64,000 nt of DNA from Actinoallomurus vinaceus (GCF_039542055.1 NZ_BAABHK010000012.1:186001-250000); one strand, 5' to 3'. Positions 28,883-38,258 are shown, counted from the stretch's first letter. Made by a program: numbers and translations. The notes: generated from the letters alone by a model not told the origin.

Positions 28883-31396
28883 CTACTCGAAGGCGATCGC
28901 CCTCAGCACGTCCATGCGGGAGGCCCGCCAGGCCGGCCAGAGCGCCGCGAGGACGCCGATGACCGCCGCCAGCACCACGTAGCCGACGAGAGTGGAGACC
29001 GGCACGCTCAGGACGTTCACACCCTGATCGCTGACCGCCCGCTGCACGCCGACCCCGAAGACCACCCCGATGCCGATGCCGAGCACCGCGCCGAACAGCG
29101 CGATCAGAACCGACTCCAGACGGATCATCCGGCGGGTCTGCCGGCGGCTGGTGCCGATGGCCCGCAGCAGCCCGATCTCCCGCGTCCGCTCGATCACCGA
29201 CAGCGCCAGGGTGTTGATGATCCCGAGCCCGGCGATGATGATCGACAGCGCCAGCAGCACCGTCAGCAGCGTCACGAACTGGTCGACGCTCTTCTGGACG
29301 CTCTTCTTCACGTCCGACTGATCCTGCACCTGCAGGTCGGGGAAGGCGCTCAGCGCCCGCTCGATGCCCTTCTTCGTGGCGGCGTCGGCCTTCGCCGTCT
29401 TGATCATCAGGCCGTTGCCGGTCGGGCGGTCCGTGTGCGCCAGGTAGGCCGGCAGCGCCAGCACCCGCGAACCCAGGAGCGGGTTCTTGGCGTACACGCC
29501 GGCGACCCGCACCGAGGCGGTCTTACCGTCGGGGAAACGGGCGGGGATCGTCGACCCCACCTGAAGATGGTCGGAGGTGGCGGTCGGCTCGTCCACCAGC
29601 AGACCGTCGTCGCCGAGCTCCGCCGAGCCGGACACCAGCGACAGCCGGGCCGCCCGCTTCAGGTCCTCGGGGCGGTCGGTGGCCAGGAACGACTCGGCCT
29701 TCTTCCCCGCCGCGAACCGGCCCGCGTACAGCGCCGTGACCAGCTCGACCCCGGGCACGGACCGTACCGCCTGCGCGGGCTCCGCCGGGCTGAACGCCCG
29801 CGCCGTCGCGGAGACGAAGTAGTCGGCGGCGAAGCTCTTGTCGACCTGCCGGGAGATCGACGCCTTCGCCGACGCGCTCATCACGTTGATCCCGCTGACC
29901 AGCGCCAGCCCGATCATCAACGCCGACGCGGTCGCCGCCGTACGGCGTGGGTTGCGCAGGGCGTTCTGCCTCGCCAGGCGGCCCGGAGTGCGGAACACCC
30001 GCGGGTAGACCGAGCCGATCACCTTCACGACCGGACGCGCGATCACCGGCGCGAGCATCGCCACGCCGAGGAAGACCAGCCCCAGGCCCACGCCCAGCAG
30101 CGCCAGCCCCGACCCGCCGAGCCCGAGCCCGGCCAGCACCGCGCCGGCCACGGTCACCAGCGACCCGACCAGCACGCGGATCCGCAGCGACCGCTGGGGC
30201 ATGGCGACGTCGTCGCGCATCGCGGCGACCGGCGGGATCTTCGCCGCCCGCCGGGCGGGGAAGTAGGCCGCCACGACCGTGACCACCATGCCGACCGCGT
30301 ACGACCAGAGCACCGGCTTGTACGTGAAGGTCAGCCCGCCCCCGAACTCGGCGCCGATCGCGTTGAACAGCTGCCGCAGCAGCAGCGCGAGGCCCACGCC
30401 GGCGGCCAGGCCGATCGTCGAGCCGACGAATCCGACGCCGATCGCCTCGCCGAGCACCGCGCGGGTGACCTGCCGGCGCGAGGCGCCCACCGCGCGCAGC
30501 AGCGCCAGCTCGCGGGAGCGCTGGGCCACCAGCATCGAGAAGGTGTTGAAGATGATGAACGCGCCGACGAAGATCGAGATCACCGCGAACACCAGCAGGA
30601 ACGTCCGGATGAACGACAAGATGCGCCCGACTTCGCTCTTGTTCTCGTCGCGCATCTTCGTGCCGGTGATCGCCTCGTAGTCCGGCGACGGCAGCACCCG
30701 CTGGATCCGGTCGCGCAGCGCCGTCTCGGAGACGCCGCCCTGCGCGGTCACGGTGATGTCGCTGAACCGTCCCGGCTTCAGCAGCAGCCGCTGCGCGGTG
30801 CGCTGGTCGAACGCCGTGACCGTGGCGCCCATGAGGTTGCCGGAGTCGACGATCCCGACGACCGTGACCGTCTGCGGCGGTCCCTGGATGATGACGCGGG
30901 TCTGATCCCCGACCTTCAGGCCGGCCTTGGCGGCCGCCTTGGCGTCGATGGCGACCTCGCCCGGCCCGGTCGGGCCGCGCCCCGCCTTCATCGGGAAGTC
31001 CCTGTTGTCCGGGTCCCAGTCGGTGCCCAGCTGCGGCGCCCCGGATCCGCCGACCACCTTGCCGTTCTTGCCGACCACGGCGGCGAAGCCGTTCACCGAG
31101 CCGTGCACCCGTCCCACGCCCGGCACCTTGGCGACGGTCGCGGCCAGGGATGCGGGGAGCGTCGGCGCCTCGGCGCCGTTCTGGCCGTCCCCGCCGTCGA
31201 CGACCTTCTTCGGCCGGACCTGCACCGCGACGCCCTTGCCCGTCTTGGAGAACAGCTGGTCGAACTGGCGGCTCATCGTGTCGGTGAACACCAGGGTCCC
31301 GGCGACGAACGCCACCCCGAGCACGACCGCGAACGCCGTCAGCGCCAGGCGAAGCTTGTGCGCGACCAGGTTGCGCACGGTGACCTTGAGTATCAC
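28883..31396 (-). CDS. MacB/FtsX-type ABC transporter permease
   Basis: An 837-residue permease with an N-terminal helix, a large extracytoplasmic MacB_PCD domain, three helices of a first FtsX domain, a second extracytoplasmic domain and a C-terminal FtsX domain (LSIIIAGLGIINTLALSVIERTREIGLLRAIGTSRRQTRRMI). This two-FtsX layout is that of transporters acting on lipids, peptides or antimicrobial compounds at the cell envelope. The start overlaps the stop of the ATPase gene by four bases. The two-component genes upstream on the same strand may control it. Confidence 0.9.
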   Translation of the reverse strand: MILKVTVRNLVAHKLRLALTAFAVVLGVAFVAGTLVFTDTMSRQFDQLFSKTGKGVAVQVRPKKVVDGGDGQNGAEAPTLPASLAATVAKVPGVGRVHGSVNGFAAVVGKNGKVVGGSGAPQLGTDWDPDNRDFPMKAGRGPTGPGEVAIDAKAAAKAGLKVGDQTRVIIQGPPQTVTVVGIVDSGNLMGATVTAFDQRTAQRLLLKPGRFSDITVTAQGGVSETALRDRIQRVLPSPDYEAITGTKMRDENKSEVGRILSFIRTFLLVFAVISIFVGAFIIFNTFSMLVAQRSRELALLRAVGASRRQVTRAVLGEAIGVGFVGSTIGLAAGVGLALLLRQLFNAIGAEFGGGLTFTYKPVLWSYAVGMVVTVVAAYFPARRAAKIPPVAAMRDDVAMPQRSLRIRVLVGSLVTVAGAVLAGLGLGGSGLALLGVGLGLVFLGVAMLAPVIARPVVKVIGSVYPRVFRTPGRLARQNALRNPRRTAATASALMIGLALVSGINVMSASAKASISRQVDKSFAADYFVSATARAFSPAEPAQAVRSVPGVELVTALYAGRFAAGKKAESFLATDRPEDLKRAARLSLVSGSAELGDDGLLVDEPTATSDHLQVGSTIPARFPDGKTASVRVAGVYAKNPLLGSRVLALPAYLAHTDRPTGNGLMIKTAKADAATKKGIERALSAFPDLQVQDQSDVKKSVQKSVDQFVTLLTVLLALSIIIAGLGIINTLALSVIERTREIGLLRAIGTSRRQTRRMIRLESVLIALFGAVLGIGIGVVFGVGVQRAVSDQGVNVLSVPVSTLVGYVVLAAVIGVLAALWPAWRASRMDVLRAIAFE

Positions 31397-32187
31397 CGGG
31401 AGCCGACCCCCGGCAGCTCGAAGCCCTTCATGCGCTCCAGGACCTTCTCCGCCGTCGGATCCGCCATCTGGTCGACGAGGCGCCCGTCAGCGAGGAACAG
31501 CACCAGGTCCGAATAGGCCGCCGCCACCGGGTCGTGCGTCACCATGACGACCGTCTGGCCCATCTCCCGCACCGCGTTGCGCAGGAACGACAGGACCTCC
31601 GCGCCCGAACGGGAGTCCAGGTTGCCGGTCGGCTCGTCCGCGAAGATGATCTCCGGGCGGCCGACCAGGGCACGGGCGCACGCCACCCGCTGCTGCTGGC
31701 CGCCGGACAGCTCGCTCGGCCGGTGCTTCAGCCGGTCACGCAGCCCGATCGTGTCGATGATGGTGTCCAGCCACGCCTGGTCCGGCTTACGGCCGGCGAT
31801 GTCCAGCGGCAGCGTGATGTTCTCCAGCGCCGTCAGCGTCGGCACCAGGTTGAACGCCTGGAAGATGAACCCGATCCGGTCCCGCCGCAGCCGCGTCAGG
31901 CGCTTGTCGTCCAGCCGGGTCAGGTCGACGTCGCCGATGACCACCCGCCCGGCGTTCACCGAGTCCAGGCCCGCCATGCAGTGCATGAGGGTCGACTTTC
32001 CCGAGCCGGACGGCCCCATGATCGCGGTGAACCGGCCTGCGGGCAGATCCACCGACACTTCGTTCAGCGCGACGACCTTCGCGTCACCCCGGCCGTACTC
32101 CTTGGTGATCCGCTCGGCGCGCGCGGCCGGCGCGGCGACGGCGGGACCGGGCGGACCGCCGGTCACGGGGGAGGGGAAATCGGTCAC
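31393..32187 (-). CDS. ABC transporter ATP-binding protein, LolD/MacB type
   Basis: A 264-residue ATPase. It has Walker A GPSGSGKS, Q-loop FQAFNLVPTLTALEN, signature LSGGQQQRVACARAL, Walker B IIFADEPTGNLDS and H-loop VTHDP. LSGGQQQR with GNLDS is characteristic of the LolD/MacB/FtsE group, which pairs with FtsX-type permeases such as the next gene. About 25 residues at the N-terminus are a non-conserved Pro/Ala-rich extension. Confidence 0.94.
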   Translation of the reverse strand: MTDFPSPVTGGPPGPAVAAPAARAERITKEYGRGDAKVVALNEVSVDLPAGRFTAIMGPSGSGKSTLMHCMAGLDSVNAGRVVIGDVDLTRLDDKRLTRLRRDRIGFIFQAFNLVPTLTALENITLPLDIAGRKPDQAWLDTIIDTIGLRDRLKHRPSELSGGQQQRVACARALVGRPEIIFADEPTGNLDSRSGAEVLSFLRNAVREMGQTVVMVTHDPVAAAYSDLVLFLADGRLVDQMADPTAEKVLERMKGFELPGVGSR

Positions 32188-32307
32188 GGGAAAGGCTCCC
32201 TGCTCGCATGTCGGGGGGTGTCGCAGATGAGACTAGGGCGCGGCGCGAATGGTTTCGTCGGCCCAGCGAACGGAGCATGTTTCCACCCCCAGACGGAGCG
32301 GTGCGGC

Positions 32308-32331
32308 GGTCTCCTCCCGCAGGAGGAGACC
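32308..32331 (-). terminator. Terminator of the two-component operon
   Basis: A perfect 10-bp stem, GGTCTCCTCC/GGAGGAGACC with loop CGCA, 14 bp beyond the response-regulator stop on the minus strand. Confidence 0.7.
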
Positions 32332-32344
32332 CGCTCGGAGGAGC

Positions 32345-33022
32345 TCAGCCCTGACCCGGCTGGGTGAGACCCGTCTCGTAGGCGAACACGACGGCCTGCA
32401 CACGGTCCCGCAGCCCGAGCTTGGCGAGGAGGTTGCCCACGTGGGTCTTCACCGTCGTCTCGCTGACCACCAGCTCCGCCGCGATCTCCGCGTTCGACAG
32501 TCCCCGGGCGACGTGCCGCAGCACCTCCAGCTCCCGCTCGGTGAGCATCCGCAGCCCCCGCGGTGGCGCCGTCTCCCGCACCGCCGGCAGCCGCGTCGCG
32601 AACTTGTCCAGCAGCCGCCGCGTCACGCTCGGCGCGACGATCGCGTCACCGGCCGCCACGATCCGGATCGCGGTCACCAGATCCTCCGGCGGCGCGTCCT
32701 TGAGCAGGAACCCGCTGGCCCCCGCCCGTACCGCCTCGACGACGTACTCGTCCAGGTCGAACGTCGTCAGGATCAGCACCCGCGGATCGTGCGTCGCCGC
32801 ACCCTCCCGGACGATCCGCCGCGTCGCCTCGATCCCGTCGACGCCCGGCATCCGGATGTCCATCAGGACCACCTCCGGCAGGAGCGTCCGGGTGAGCTCC
32901 ACCGCCTGCGCGCCGTCACCGGCCTCGCCCACCACCGCGATATCCGGCTCCCCCTCGAGGATGAGCCGGAAGCCGGTGCGCAGCAGCGGCTGATCGTCGA
33001 CGAGGAGCACCCTGATCGTCAC
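32345..33022 (-). CDS. NarL/LuxR-family response regulator
   Basis: A 225-residue regulator. The receiver domain has Asp9/Asp10 (VDDQ), the phosphoacceptor Asp55 in LMDIRMPG and a later Lys (LLKDAP). The C-terminal LuxR helix-turn-helix has LTERELEVLRHVARGLSNAEIAAEL and KTHVGNLLAKLGLRDR. It begins with GTG immediately after the kinase stop, so the two are co-translated. The likely target is the adjacent ABC exporter, by position only. Confidence 0.95.
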   Translation of the reverse strand: MTIRVLLVDDQPLLRTGFRLILEGEPDIAVVGEAGDGAQAVELTRTLLPEVVLMDIRMPGVDGIEATRRIVREGAATHDPRVLILTTFDLDEYVVEAVRAGASGFLLKDAPPEDLVTAIRIVAAGDAIVAPSVTRRLLDKFATRLPAVRETAPPRGLRMLTERELEVLRHVARGLSNAEIAAELVVSETTVKTHVGNLLAKLGLRDRVQAVVFAYETGLTQPGQG

Positions 33023-34210
33023 CTAGACCTCCAACGGGAAACGGGCGCGGACCTCGAAACCACCGCCGGAACGCGGCCCGATCCGCAGATCGCCACCATA
33101 AAGGGCGACACGTTCGCGCATGCCCACCAGCCCATGCCCACGGCTGCCGTTGGACTGCCCGAGTCCGGCCGCCAGCCCCCGGCCGTCGTCCTCGACCTCC
33201 ACCGTCAGGTGGCGGTCGGTGAAGTGAATGCGCACCCACGCGCGCGCCTGCGGGCCCGCGTGCTTCAGCGTATTGGTCAGCGCCTCCTGGATCAGCCGGA
33301 ACGCCGCGAGGTCGACGCCCGGCGACAGCGACCGGCTCTCCCCCTCGATCCACAGCTGCACCTGCAGCCCCGTCTCCCGCAGGTGATCCACCAGCTCGCC
33401 GACGTCGCTCACCCCCGGTTGCGGCGACAGCTCCCCGCGCACCGGCTCGGCCTCCGTCCGCAGCACCCCCACCAGCCGCCGCATCTCGCCCAGCGCCGTA
33501 CGCCCCATCTGCTCGATCGTCGTCAGCGCGTCCCGCACGGCGTCCGGATCCCGTTCGAGGATCCGCCGCGCCGCACCCGCCTGCACGGTCATCACGCTGA
33601 CGTGGTGGGCCACCACGTCGTGCAGTTCCCGCGCGATGCGCGAACGCTCCTCCGTGCGCGCCGCCCGCGCGTCGGCCTCCCGCGCCCGCTCCAGACGCCG
33701 CGCCCGTGCCTCCAACTCGTCGAGGTACGCACGGCGCAGCCGCAGGCTCCGCCCCAGCCACCAGATGCCGATGAACAGGATCGAGTTGGTCACCGTCGGC
33801 CAGAAGCCGGCGCCCATCGAGACCAGCATCGCGATCAGCGCCGCCAGCGTCGCCGTACCGGCCGGAAGGCTCGTCGCCAGCCCGCGATGCGCCGCGACCG
33901 TGTACGTGGCGATCAGCAGGGCCACCGCGGGCGCCGAGATGTCGTACCCCGTCGCCGACAGCACCACGCACACGCCCGTCGCGAGCCCCAGCACCACGAC
34001 CGGGATCCGCCGCCGCACCGTGAGGGTCAGCAGGGCCATGGTGCTCAGCAGGAGGCTGAAGACGTCCGGCCGCTTCCCCGACGCGCCGCCGTCTCCCTGA
34101 AGCACGACCGCGGCCAGGAAGGTCGCCGCCAGTAGAACGGACATCAGCGCATCCGCCATGATCGGATGCGCCTCCAACCACGCGCGGCGACCACGGATGA
34201 GCTCGGACAC
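33023..34210 (-). CDS. Two-component sensor histidine kinase (HisKA_3 type)
   Basis: A membrane sensor of about 395 residues with several N-terminal hydrophobic segments and almost no extracytoplasmic loop. The HisKA_3 dimerisation helix contains the phosphoacceptor in RIARELHDVVAHHVSVM, and the HATPase domain has EALTNTLKHA (N box) and DDGRGL, GHGLVGMRER (G boxes). I place the start at GTG 34210, since TAACGT ends 6 bp upstream of it as in other leaderless genes here. The alternative GTG 34216 would abut that box directly. Confidence 0.92.
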   Translation of the reverse strand: MSELIRGRRAWLEAHPIMADALMSVLLAATFLAAVVLQGDGGASGKRPDVFSLLLSTMALLTLTVRRRIPVVVLGLATGVCVVLSATGYDISAPAVALLIATYTVAAHRGLATSLPAGTATLAALIAMLVSMGAGFWPTVTNSILFIGIWWLGRSLRLRRAYLDELEARARRLERAREADARAARTEERSRIARELHDVVAHHVSVMTVQAGAARRILERDPDAVRDALTTIEQMGRTALGEMRRLVGVLRTEAEPVRGELSPQPGVSDVGELVDHLRETGLQVQLWIEGESRSLSPGVDLAAFRLIQEALTNTLKHAGPQARAWVRIHFTDRHLTVEVEDDGRGLAAGLGQSNGSRGHGLVGMRERVALYGGDLRIGPRSGGGFEVRARFPLEV

Positions 34211-34212
34211 AC

Positions 34213-34232
34213 CCACACGTTAGGGCGTGTGG
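34213..34232. promoter_or_regulatory. Palindrome over the kinase promoter/start
   Basis: CCACACG and CGTGTGG flank a 6-bp centre (34213-34219, 34226-34232). The palindrome covers the putative -10 box (34217-34222) of the kinase gene, as expected for an operator acting on this promoter. The factor is unknown; the partner regulator is one candidate. Confidence 0.45.
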
Positions 34233-34259
34233 CCGGATGTGGCCCCCTCCTGCGCGCGG

Positions 34260-34281
34260 ATCCCGCCTCCTCCTGCGGGAT
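34260..34281 (-). terminator. Hairpin after the exonuclease gene
   Basis: A 7-bp stem ATCCCGC/GCGGGAT with an 8-nt loop, 5 bp past the stop of the minus-strand exonuclease gene and just before the kinase promoter. Confidence 0.55.
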
Positions 34282-34285
34282 GAGG

Positions 34286-34915
34286 TCACCCGTCCTCCGG
34301 GCCCTTCCAGGCCATCAGATTCTGCAACAGCTCGGCCTGCTCCACCGCGTCGTCGAGCGCGTTGTGCGTGTGCGGCCGCCGGGACAGCAGATGACGCGGC
34401 ATCCTCCCCTTGACCGACCGGGCCACCGTCTCCCCGGACCTGGCGGCGTACAGCGTCTTGAGGTCCAGGAAACGCGAGTGCCCGAACGGCGACCCCGTCG
34501 CGGAGAACCTCACGAAGTACCAGTAGAGGAACATCCAGTCGAAGCCGAGCGGATAGGCCACGAACACCGGCTTGCCGCCCTCCGCATCGGCGACCGACCG
34601 CACCCATCCGGCCGCCGCCGTCATCGCCTCCGCCGGATCACGGCCCTCCCGCAGCAGACGATCGCGGTCCAGCCCGCTGACGGCCAGCGCATCCGCGTCG
34701 TACTCGTCACTGATCGGCCGCAACTCGGCGTAGAACGTCGTGGCCTCCGGATCCCGGCGCGCCAACGTCCTGCCGTCGTACGTCGCCGCCACCGCCAGCC
34801 CGAAACTGATCATCGAGTACGGGCCGGGGATCGGACCGTCCGCCTCGACGTCGGCGGAGATGTACACGTCCGGAGCAGGCCGGCTGAGCGATCGCAGTGT
34901 CTCGTTCCGGCTCAT
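34286..34915 (-). CDS. DnaQ-like 3'-5' exonuclease family protein
   Basis: A 209-residue single-domain protein of the DEDD exonuclease fold. DVEADGP carries the first acidic pair (DxE), FVAYPLGFDWMFLYWYF contains the ExoII Asp, and PHTHNALDDAVEQAELL is the ExoIII H-x4-D motif of DEDDh enzymes. Its substrate (DNA or RNA) is not evident. It lies next to the RecB-family nuclease on the same strand. Confidence 0.8.
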   Translation of the reverse strand: MSRNETLRSLSRPAPDVYISADVEADGPIPGPYSMISFGLAVAATYDGRTLARRDPEATTFYAELRPISDEYDADALAVSGLDRDRLLREGRDPAEAMTAAAGWVRSVADAEGGKPVFVAYPLGFDWMFLYWYFVRFSATGSPFGHSRFLDLKTLYAARSGETVARSVKGRMPRHLLSRRPHTHNALDDAVEQAELLQNLMAWKGPEDG

Positions 34916-34977
34916 ACCGCCCGATCATGCCGGTCACCGGCTGCCCGGTCACCCGATTTTCCGGCGCCGCCGCGCCC

Positions 34978-35892
34978 TCACACGTCGTCGCGCGGATCCC
35001 GCGGGGACACCTCGTCCCGCAGCGCGGCCGCTCCGGCGGCCCCGGCCGGCAGCGGCGGCGGCTCGCCCCCGAACGACGGGCAGCGCTGCTGATGGTCGCA
35101 CCAGTCGCACAGCCGGCTCTTGCGCGGCCGCCACTCACCGGAGTCCATCGCCCGCCGGATCGCCTGCCACAGCGCGTCGACCTTCCGCTCGGTCGCCCGC
35201 AGGTCGGCCTCGTCCGGGGAGTAGCGCAGGACCTCGCCGTTGCCGAGATACATCAGCTGCAACAGCCGCGGCACCGTGCCCCGCAGCCGCCACAGCACCA
35301 GCGCGTAGAACTTCATCTGGAACAGCGCCCGCGCCTCGAAGTCCGCGCTCGGCGCCCGGCCCGTCTTGTAGTCGACGACCCGCACCTCACCGGTCGGAGC
35401 GACGTCGAGCCGGTCGATGTAGCCCCGCAGCTGCAGCCCCGAATCCAGCACCGTCTCCACGTACAGCTCGCGGCTCGCCGGCTCCAGCCGCCGCGGATCC
35501 TCCAGCGCGAAATAGCGCTCGACCATCGCCCGCGCCTCCGCCAGCCACTCCGCGCGGGCCGCCTCGTCGTCCGCACCGTCGTCCGTGCCGTCGAAGAGCG
35601 TCGCCAGCTCCGGCTCCTCGGCCAGCAGCCGATCCCACTCCGGCCCCAGCAGCTCCAGCGCCGCCGCCGGCGTCCGCTCCGCCGCCGGGATGTCGTACAG
35701 CCGCTCGAGCACCGCGTGCACGAGCGTGCCGCGCACGGCCGCCGGACTCGGCCGCTCGGGGATCCGGTCGATCACCCGGAAGCGGTACAGCAACGGGCAC
35801 GTCATGAAATCGCCCGCCCGCGACGGGGACAACGTGCCGATCACGCTGGCGTCGCCGCCCGAACGGGCCGCGCCGGTCTCGATGGCCGTCAT
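34978..35892 (-). CDS. RecB-family PD-(D/E)XK exonuclease
   Basis: From ATG 35892 the protein is 304 residues. SPSRAGDFMTCPLLYRFRVIDRIPE and GTLVHAVLERLYD form the RecB-type N-terminal part. The nuclease motif is VRVVDYKTGRAPS (Asp ... Lys). The C-terminus has the CDWCDHQQRCP cysteine cluster that, with an upstream cysteine (TCPLLY), often binds a 4Fe-4S cluster in AddB/Cas4-like nucleases. TAGGGT lies 7 bp before the start. This single-domain form is conserved in actinomycetes; its role in repair is presumed. Confidence 0.85.
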   Translation of the reverse strand: MTAIETGAARSGGDASVIGTLSPSRAGDFMTCPLLYRFRVIDRIPERPSPAAVRGTLVHAVLERLYDIPAAERTPAAALELLGPEWDRLLAEEPELATLFDGTDDGADDEAARAEWLAEARAMVERYFALEDPRRLEPASRELYVETVLDSGLQLRGYIDRLDVAPTGEVRVVDYKTGRAPSADFEARALFQMKFYALVLWRLRGTVPRLLQLMYLGNGEVLRYSPDEADLRATERKVDALWQAIRRAMDSGEWRPRKSRLCDWCDHQQRCPSFGGEPPPLPAGAAGAAALRDEVSPRDPRDDV

Positions 35893-35899
35893 GCCCGCA

Positions 35900-35905
35900 A
35901 CCCTA
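35900..35905 (-). promoter_or_regulatory. Putative -10 box of the RecB-family gene
   Basis: TAGGGT lies 7 bp before the ATG at 35892 and supports this start over the upstream in-frame one at 36027. Confidence 0.5.
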
Positions 35906-35974
35906 GGGGAGACCTGCGACAGAATCGCCGCAACCGCGCCTCGCGCCCTTAGGCCGCCTTGACGACCCGCCGCG

Positions 35975-35980
35975 TAGCAT
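35975..35980 (+). promoter_or_regulatory. Putative -10 box of the site-2 protease gene
   Basis: TAGCAT lies 7 bp before the GTG at 35988, predicting a leaderless mRNA. Confidence 0.5.
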
Positions 35981-35987
35981 TCCGAAC

Positions 35988-37118
35988 GTGGCAGACAGCA
36001 CCCCCCGCGACGGCGAACGCCCCACACGCCCGGGAATCCTCATGGGGCGGCCGTTCGGCATCCCGGTGTACGTCTCGCCGACCTGGTTCATCGTCGCGAT
36101 CATCATCACGGTGATGTTCGAGCCCACCGCGCTGCGCATCGTCAACCGGCCGGAGAGCTTCCTCGTCGCCTTCACCTACGCCGTGCTGCTGTACGCGTCC
36201 GTGCTCGTGCACGAGCTCAGCCACTCCGTCGTCGCCCGCGGATTCGGCCTCCCCGTGCGCGCCATCACCCTGCACATCCTCGGCGGCGTCTCCGAGATCG
36301 AACGCGAGCCCCGCACCCCCGGCCGCGAGTTCGCCGTCGCGGCCGCCGGCCCGGTCCTGTCCCTCGCCCTCGGCGCCGGCGGCTTCGCCGTCCTCCACCT
36401 CGTCACCCTGCCCCCGGTCGGCGAGCTGCTCCTCGAGGCGCTCACCGTCGCCAACCTCATCGTCGGCGTCTTCAACCTCCTGCCCGGGCTGCCCCTCGAC
36501 GGAGGCCGCATCGTCCGCGCCGGCGTGTGGAAGATCACCGGACGGCAGCGCACCGCCACCGTCACGGCCGGCTGGATCGGCCGGGGCGTCGCCATCGCCG
36601 TCCTCGCCTTCAGCGCCGCCATGTCCGTCACCGGCGGCAACCACTGGCTCACCGTGCTGTGGGGCGCCCTCGTCGCCTCCTTCATCTGGATGGGCGCCGG
36701 CGAGGCCATCCGCGTCGCCGAGCTGCGCGAGCGCATCCCCCTCCTCAACGCCCGCACCCTCGCCCGCCGCGCCGTCCGCGTCCCCCAGGACACGCCCCTC
36801 GCCGAGGCCATCCGCCGCGCCCGCGAGGCCCGCGCCGGCGCCATCGTCGTCATCGAACCGGACGGCGCCCCGATCGGCATCGTCAATGAGAGCGCCGTCA
36901 ACGCCACCCCCGAGCACCGCCGCCCCTGGGTCGACGCCGCCACCCTCACCCGCACCCTCGACCCCGGGCTCATCCTCCCCGCCGACATCGCCGGCGAGGA
37001 CCTCCTCGCCGCGATCCAGCGCGCCCCCGCCACCGAATACCTCCTCGTCGAACCCACCGGGGAGATGTACGGCGTGCTCGCCACCGAGGACGTCAGCCGT
37101 ACCGTCGCGAAGCCGTAG
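35988..37118 (+). CDS. Site-2 protease family zinc metalloprotease (M50) with C-terminal CBS-type region
   Basis: A 376-residue intramembrane protease. The zinc motif HELSH lies in a membrane helix (ASVLVHELSHSVVARGFG) and the third ligand in NLLPGLPLDGGRI, with about six hydrophobic segments. The last 120 residues resemble a CBS pair (VPQDTPLAEAIRRAREARAGAIVVIEPDG), which may sense nucleotides. Such proteins cleave membrane-bound anti-sigma factors or similar substrates. It is divergent from the RecB-family gene and upstream of trmI. Confidence 0.93.
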   Translation: MADSTPRDGERPTRPGILMGRPFGIPVYVSPTWFIVAIIITVMFEPTALRIVNRPESFLVAFTYAVLLYASVLVHELSHSVVARGFGLPVRAITLHILGGVSEIEREPRTPGREFAVAAAGPVLSLALGAGGFAVLHLVTLPPVGELLLEALTVANLIVGVFNLLPGLPLDGGRIVRAGVWKITGRQRTATVTAGWIGRGVAIAVLAFSAAMSVTGGNHWLTVLWGALVASFIWMGAGEAIRVAELRERIPLLNARTLARRAVRVPQDTPLAEAIRRAREARAGAIVVIEPDGAPIGIVNESAVNATPEHRRPWVDAATLTRTLDPGLILPADIAGEDLLAAIQRAPATEYLLVEPTGEMYGVLATEDVSRTVAKP

Positions 37119-37121
37119 CCT
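37116..37121 (+). promoter_or_regulatory. Putative -10 box of trmI
   Basis: TAGCCT, overlapping the stop of the protease gene, lies 6 bp before the ATG at 37128. Confidence 0.45.
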
Positions 37122-37127
37122 TAGAAC

Positions 37128-38057
37128 ATGACCGAACCCTCCACCGCCGGTTCCCGCATGCCCAAGGTCCCGCACGGGCCGTTCCGTCCCGGCGACCGGG
37201 TTCAGCTCACCGACCCCAAGGGCCGCATCAACACCATCACCCTCCAGCCCGGCAAGCTCTACCACAGCCACAAGGGCTCCATCCCGCACGACGAGATCAT
37301 CGGCAGCCCCGAAGGCAGCGTCTTCCGCTCCTCCGGCGGCACCGAGTACCTCGCCTTCCGCCCCCTCCTCTCGGACCACACGCTGCGCATGCCGCGGGGC
37401 GCCGCCGTCGTCTACCCCAAGGACGCCGCCCAGATCCTCGCCGCCGCCGACATCTTCCCCGGCGCCCGCGTCGTCGAGGCCGGCGTCGGCTCCGGCGCCC
37501 TCACCTGCTGGCTCCTGCGCGCCGTCGGCGAACACGGCCACGTCTCCTCCTACGAGCGCCGCGCGGACTTCGCCGAGATCGCCCGCGCCAACGTCGAGGG
37601 CTACTTCGGCGCCCCGCACCCCGCCTGGACCCTCACCGTCGGCTCCCTCGAGGACGTCCTCGCCGACACCGACGTCGACCGCGTCGTCCTCGACATGCTC
37701 GCCCCCTGGGAATGCCTCGACGCCGTCGCCAAGGCCCTCGTCCCCGGCGGCATGGTCTGCGCCTACGTCGCCACCACCACCCAGTTGTCCCGCGTCGTCG
37801 AGGCACTCCGCGAGCACGGCACCTTCGCCGAGCCGTACGCCTTCGAGACCCTCGTCCGCTCCTGGCACGTCGAAGGCCTCGCCGTACGCCCCGACCACCG
37901 CATGGTCGGCCACACCGGATTCCTCGCCACCGCGCGGCGCCTCGCCGACGGCGTACGCCCCCCGGCGCGCCGCCGGCGCCCCGCCAAGGGCGCCCATGCC
38001 GAAACCGAGACGACGCCCCGGGAACCCTCCACCGAACCCGATCTGTCCGGAGAGTGA
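37128..38057 (+). CDS. trmI: tRNA (adenine(58)-N1)-methyltransferase TrmI
   Basis: TrmI methylates N1 of A58 in the T-loop of tRNAs with S-adenosylmethionine. The 309-residue protein has an N-terminal beta domain (GDRVQLTDPKGRINTITL), SAM motif I VVEAGVGSGALT, and the catalytic Asp in VVLDMLAPWE. The last 40 residues are basic and disordered. It lies directly upstream of the proteasome ATPase gene, as in many actinobacteria. Confidence 0.94.
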   Translation: MTEPSTAGSRMPKVPHGPFRPGDRVQLTDPKGRINTITLQPGKLYHSHKGSIPHDEIIGSPEGSVFRSSGGTEYLAFRPLLSDHTLRMPRGAAVVYPKDAAQILAAADIFPGARVVEAGVGSGALTCWLLRAVGEHGHVSSYERRADFAEIARANVEGYFGAPHPAWTLTVGSLEDVLADTDVDRVVLDMLAPWECLDAVAKALVPGGMVCAYVATTTQLSRVVEALREHGTFAEPYAFETLVRSWHVEGLAVRPDHRMVGHTGFLATARRLADGVRPPARRRRPAKGAHAETETTPREPSTEPDLSGE

Positions 38058-38073
38058 CGAGAATCTCTCCACC

Positions 38074-38133
38074 CCGAACGGCCCTGTCCGAACGCGAGGA
38101 CTTGCGCCGTTCGGCCCGCGAAGCGATCTTTTT
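38074..38133 (+). terminator. Nested stem-loop and T-run between trmI and mpa
   Basis: The outer 9-bp stem CCGAACGGC/GCCGTTCGG (38074-38082, 38106-38114) encloses a 4-bp stem GTCC/GGAC (38086-38089, 38098-38101). A TTTTT run follows at 38129-38133. It may be a terminator or an attenuator. Confidence 0.5.
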
Positions 38134-38258
38134 GTCCGAGACCGGGGGCTTCCACCGCAGGTCCTCCACCCCACAGACCTGCCACTTCATCCAGAACATG
38201 GTTCCCACGTCACGACACGAGTACCCACCGGCCAGGTTACGGAGGCGCTCGGGATAGG

